This document shows positions 4,481 to 5,801 of a stretch of 5,801 bases of DNA, piece by piece. The translations under genes and the position numbers were made by a program. This DNA comes from UBA1738 sp045538755 (GTDB lineage Bacteria; Bacillota; Clostridia; UBA1381), in assembly GCA_045538755.1 (NCBI GenBank), contig JAZQEC010000035.1, positions 1 to 5,801 of the forward strand, read 5' to 3'. How positions within the stretch are numbered: position 1 is the stretch's first letter; every line of letters begins with the position of its first letter. Under the pieces are notes generated by a model. That model saw only the letters and a program-made list of their open reading frames with translations. It did no database searches and was not told the DNA's origin.

Positions 4481-5035
4481 CATTAATTTGCTGATTTCAC
4501 GCATTACCCTTGCCACGGGCAGACCGACTATATTAAAATAATCGCCCTCGATTTTTTCAACAAGCACACAGCCTCCGCCCTGAATTCCGTAGGCACCTGC
4601 CTTATCCATGGGCTCACCTGTTTCAACGTATGCCTCTATTTCGGCTTGGGTCAGCTCGTAGAATTTAACCTTGCTGACCTGCGCAAAGGTGATCTCCTTA
4701 TCTCCGCAGACAAGGCACACGCCCGTTATAACCTGATGCTCATCGCCCGAAAGCATTGTAAGCATTGCTACGGCATCCGCCGTATCCTTTGGTTTGCCGA
4801 GAATTCTGTCCCCTGCAACAACAATGGTATCCGCGCCGATAACAATGCTGTCCCTGTGGCTCTGTGCAACGGCAATAGCCTTTTTACGCGCCGTCATCTG
4901 TGCCGCATCCGCAGGCAGAGTGCCCTCGGGAATGCTTTCGTCAACGTCTGCAACGCAGATTTCAAACTCTGCCCCTGCCGTTTCAAGCAATTCCTTGCGG
5001 CGGGGCGATGCGGATGCAAGAATAATCTTTTTCAT
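4478..5035 (-). CDS. maf: Maf-family nucleotide pyrophosphatase
   Basis: A 185-residue cytoplasmic Maf/YhdE-type enzyme, which hydrolyses dTTP, UTP and modified nucleoside triphosphates to monophosphates and is linked to septum control and house-cleaning of nucleotide pools. It is full length for the family. Visible motifs: S8-A-S-P-R-R13 near the N-terminus, G67-A-D69-T-I-V with the catalytic aspartate, G80-K-P82, D144-K-A-G-A-Y-G-I-Q-G153 and G164-D-Y-F-N-I-V-G-L-P173. The last two fit the dTTP/UTP subgroup. The start overlaps the nudF stop by one base (TAATG), and its ribosome site GGAGG lies within the nudF 3' end, so the two are translated from one mRNA. The stop codon lies within the inverted repeat of the next promoter. 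Confidence 0.93.
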   Translation of the reverse strand: MKKIILASASPRRKELLETAGAEFEICVADVDESIPEGTLPADAAQMTARKKAIAVAQSHRDSIVIGADTIVVAGDRILGKPKDTADAVAMLTMLSGDEHQVITGVCLVCGDKEITFAQVSKVKFYELTQAEIEAYVETGEPMDKAGAYGIQGGGCVLVEKIEGDYFNIVGLPVARVMREISKLM

Positions 5036-5592
5036 TATTTTCCTCCGCCGATTGTTCCCCTGCGCTGCATTTCGGCAACACGCATAATAAGAGCCTGTGT
5101 TTTGCCGTCGGGAATTTCGCCGTTTATAACCATATCAACAGCCTTATTAAGCGGAATACGCTCAACCTCAAGGAATTCATCCTCATCAGGGTGCATATCC
5201 GTTTCCTTAAGCTGCCAGCCCACGTAGAGGTGAATAACCTCGCCCACGTAGCCGGGGGTAGGATAAAACTTGCCGAGATCGGCATATTTCTCTGCTTTTA
5301 CGCCCGTTTCCTCCTCAAGCTCACGCTTGCCTGCCTCAAAGGGATCCTCGCCCTTTTCAAGCTTGCCTGCAGGCAGCTCAAGAAGAACCTCCATATAGGG
5401 ATATCTGAACTGACGCACAAAGAGCAGCTCGTTTTTATCCGTCAGCGCTGCAACACATACACCGCCGTTATGCTCAACAACCTCGCGCACGCAGGGCTTG
5501 CCCGTGGGAAGCTCCGCATTGTCGCGGCGCACCTTTATGATTTTTCCTTCGTAGATATAAACTTTTTCAGTTGTTTTCTCAAAAAGATTCAT
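5035..5592 (-). CDS. nudF: ADP-ribose pyrophosphatase (Nudix hydrolase)
   Basis: A 185-residue Nudix enzyme, the same length as Bacillus subtilis NudF, which cleaves ADP-ribose to AMP and ribose 5-phosphate. The Nudix box is complete: G76-x5-E82-x7-R90-E91-L-x-E94-E95-x-G97-V. P113 lies 16 residues after it, the position that marks ADP-ribose-specific members. No signal peptide is present, so it is cytoplasmic. The start ATG is six bases after a strong AAAGGAGG. It is the first gene of a two-gene operon with maf; both products remove unwanted nucleotide metabolites. It starts about 70 bases after the 5S terminator and has its own promoter. Confidence 0.94.
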   Translation of the reverse strand: MNLFEKTTEKVYIYEGKIIKVRRDNAELPTGKPCVREVVEHNGGVCVAALTDKNELLFVRQFRYPYMEVLLELPAGKLEKGEDPFEAGKRELEEETGVKAEKYADLGKFYPTPGYVGEVIHLYVGWQLKETDMHPDEDEFLEVERIPLNKAVDMVINGEIPDGKTQALIMRVAEMQRRGTIGGGK

Positions 5593-5620
5593 AATATGCC
5601 TCCTTTTGCTTTATATAATA

Positions 5621-5629
5621 ATTATATCA
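5621..5629 (-). promoter_or_regulatory. Extended -10 promoter of nudF-maf
   Basis: The minus strand reads TGATATAAT (5629-5621): a perfect TATAAT with the upstream TG of an extended -10. No good -35 is found 16-18 bases upstream, as is common for extended -10 promoters. The predicted start near 5614 leaves a leader of about 20 nt. Confidence 0.65.
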
Positions 5630-5659
5630 TATGTTCTGCAATAATAACAGATATTTTCC

Positions 5660-5690
5660 AAAAAAAATAGCCGCCCTTTTGGGCAGCTAA
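5660..5690 (-). terminator. Rho-independent terminator of the rRNA operon
   Basis: On the minus strand AGCTGCCC (5688-5681) pairs with GGGCGGCT (5676-5669), including one G-U, around an AAAA loop. It is followed by ATTTTTTTT (5668-5660). It lies about 10 bases after the end of the 5S gene. Confidence 0.92.
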
Positions 5691-5698
5691 ATTAAAAA

Positions 5699-5801
<103 letters not shown>

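Overview
The window looks like chromosomal DNA of a Gram-positive anaerobe in the class Clostridia. I infer this from AT-rich intergenic DNA with clear sigma-A style promoters, GGAGG-type ribosome binding sites, many Rho-independent terminators, a lipobox lipoprotein, and a Bacillus-type ADP-ribose pyrophosphatase of 185 residues. I cannot name the genus.

Positions 1-3002, plus strand: a promoter, a possible operator and three co-directional genes. These encode a very cysteine-rich DUF5714-like protein (105-785), an arsenate reductase of the low-molecular-weight phosphatase fold (782-1156, sharing ATGA with the previous gene) and a CoA-disulfide/persulfide reductase fused to a rhodanese domain (1192-2862). 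The set reads as a thiol-redox or metalloid/sulfur-stress operon. It ends at a terminator that also serves the convergent gene. Positions 3047-3703, minus strand: an AT-rich lipoprotein gene of unknown function.

Positions 3704-4480, minus strand, hold no protein gene but are dense with signals. Read in the direction of transcription they are: a palindrome overlapping the maf stop codon with a TTGACA-17-TAAAAT promoter inside it; a structured leader of about 190 nt that begins with a hairpin copying the tRNA-Pro anticodon region; tRNA-Pro(UGG); a strong terminator; a second hairpin terminator; then a new extended -10 promoter whose predicted start falls on the first base of a 161-nt rod-like inverted-repeat structure, followed by a UUCG-loop terminator. 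That last unit is the best candidate for something undescribed: a small RNA with 6S-like architecture, or a long regulatory leader for the lipoprotein gene.

Positions 4478-5592, minus strand: a two-gene housekeeping operon, nudF-like ADP-ribose pyrophosphatase then maf, which clean up non-canonical or excess nucleotides. It has its own extended -10 promoter. Positions 5660-5801, minus strand: the 3' part of a 5S rRNA gene and its terminator, so an rRNA operon probably continues beyond the right edge.
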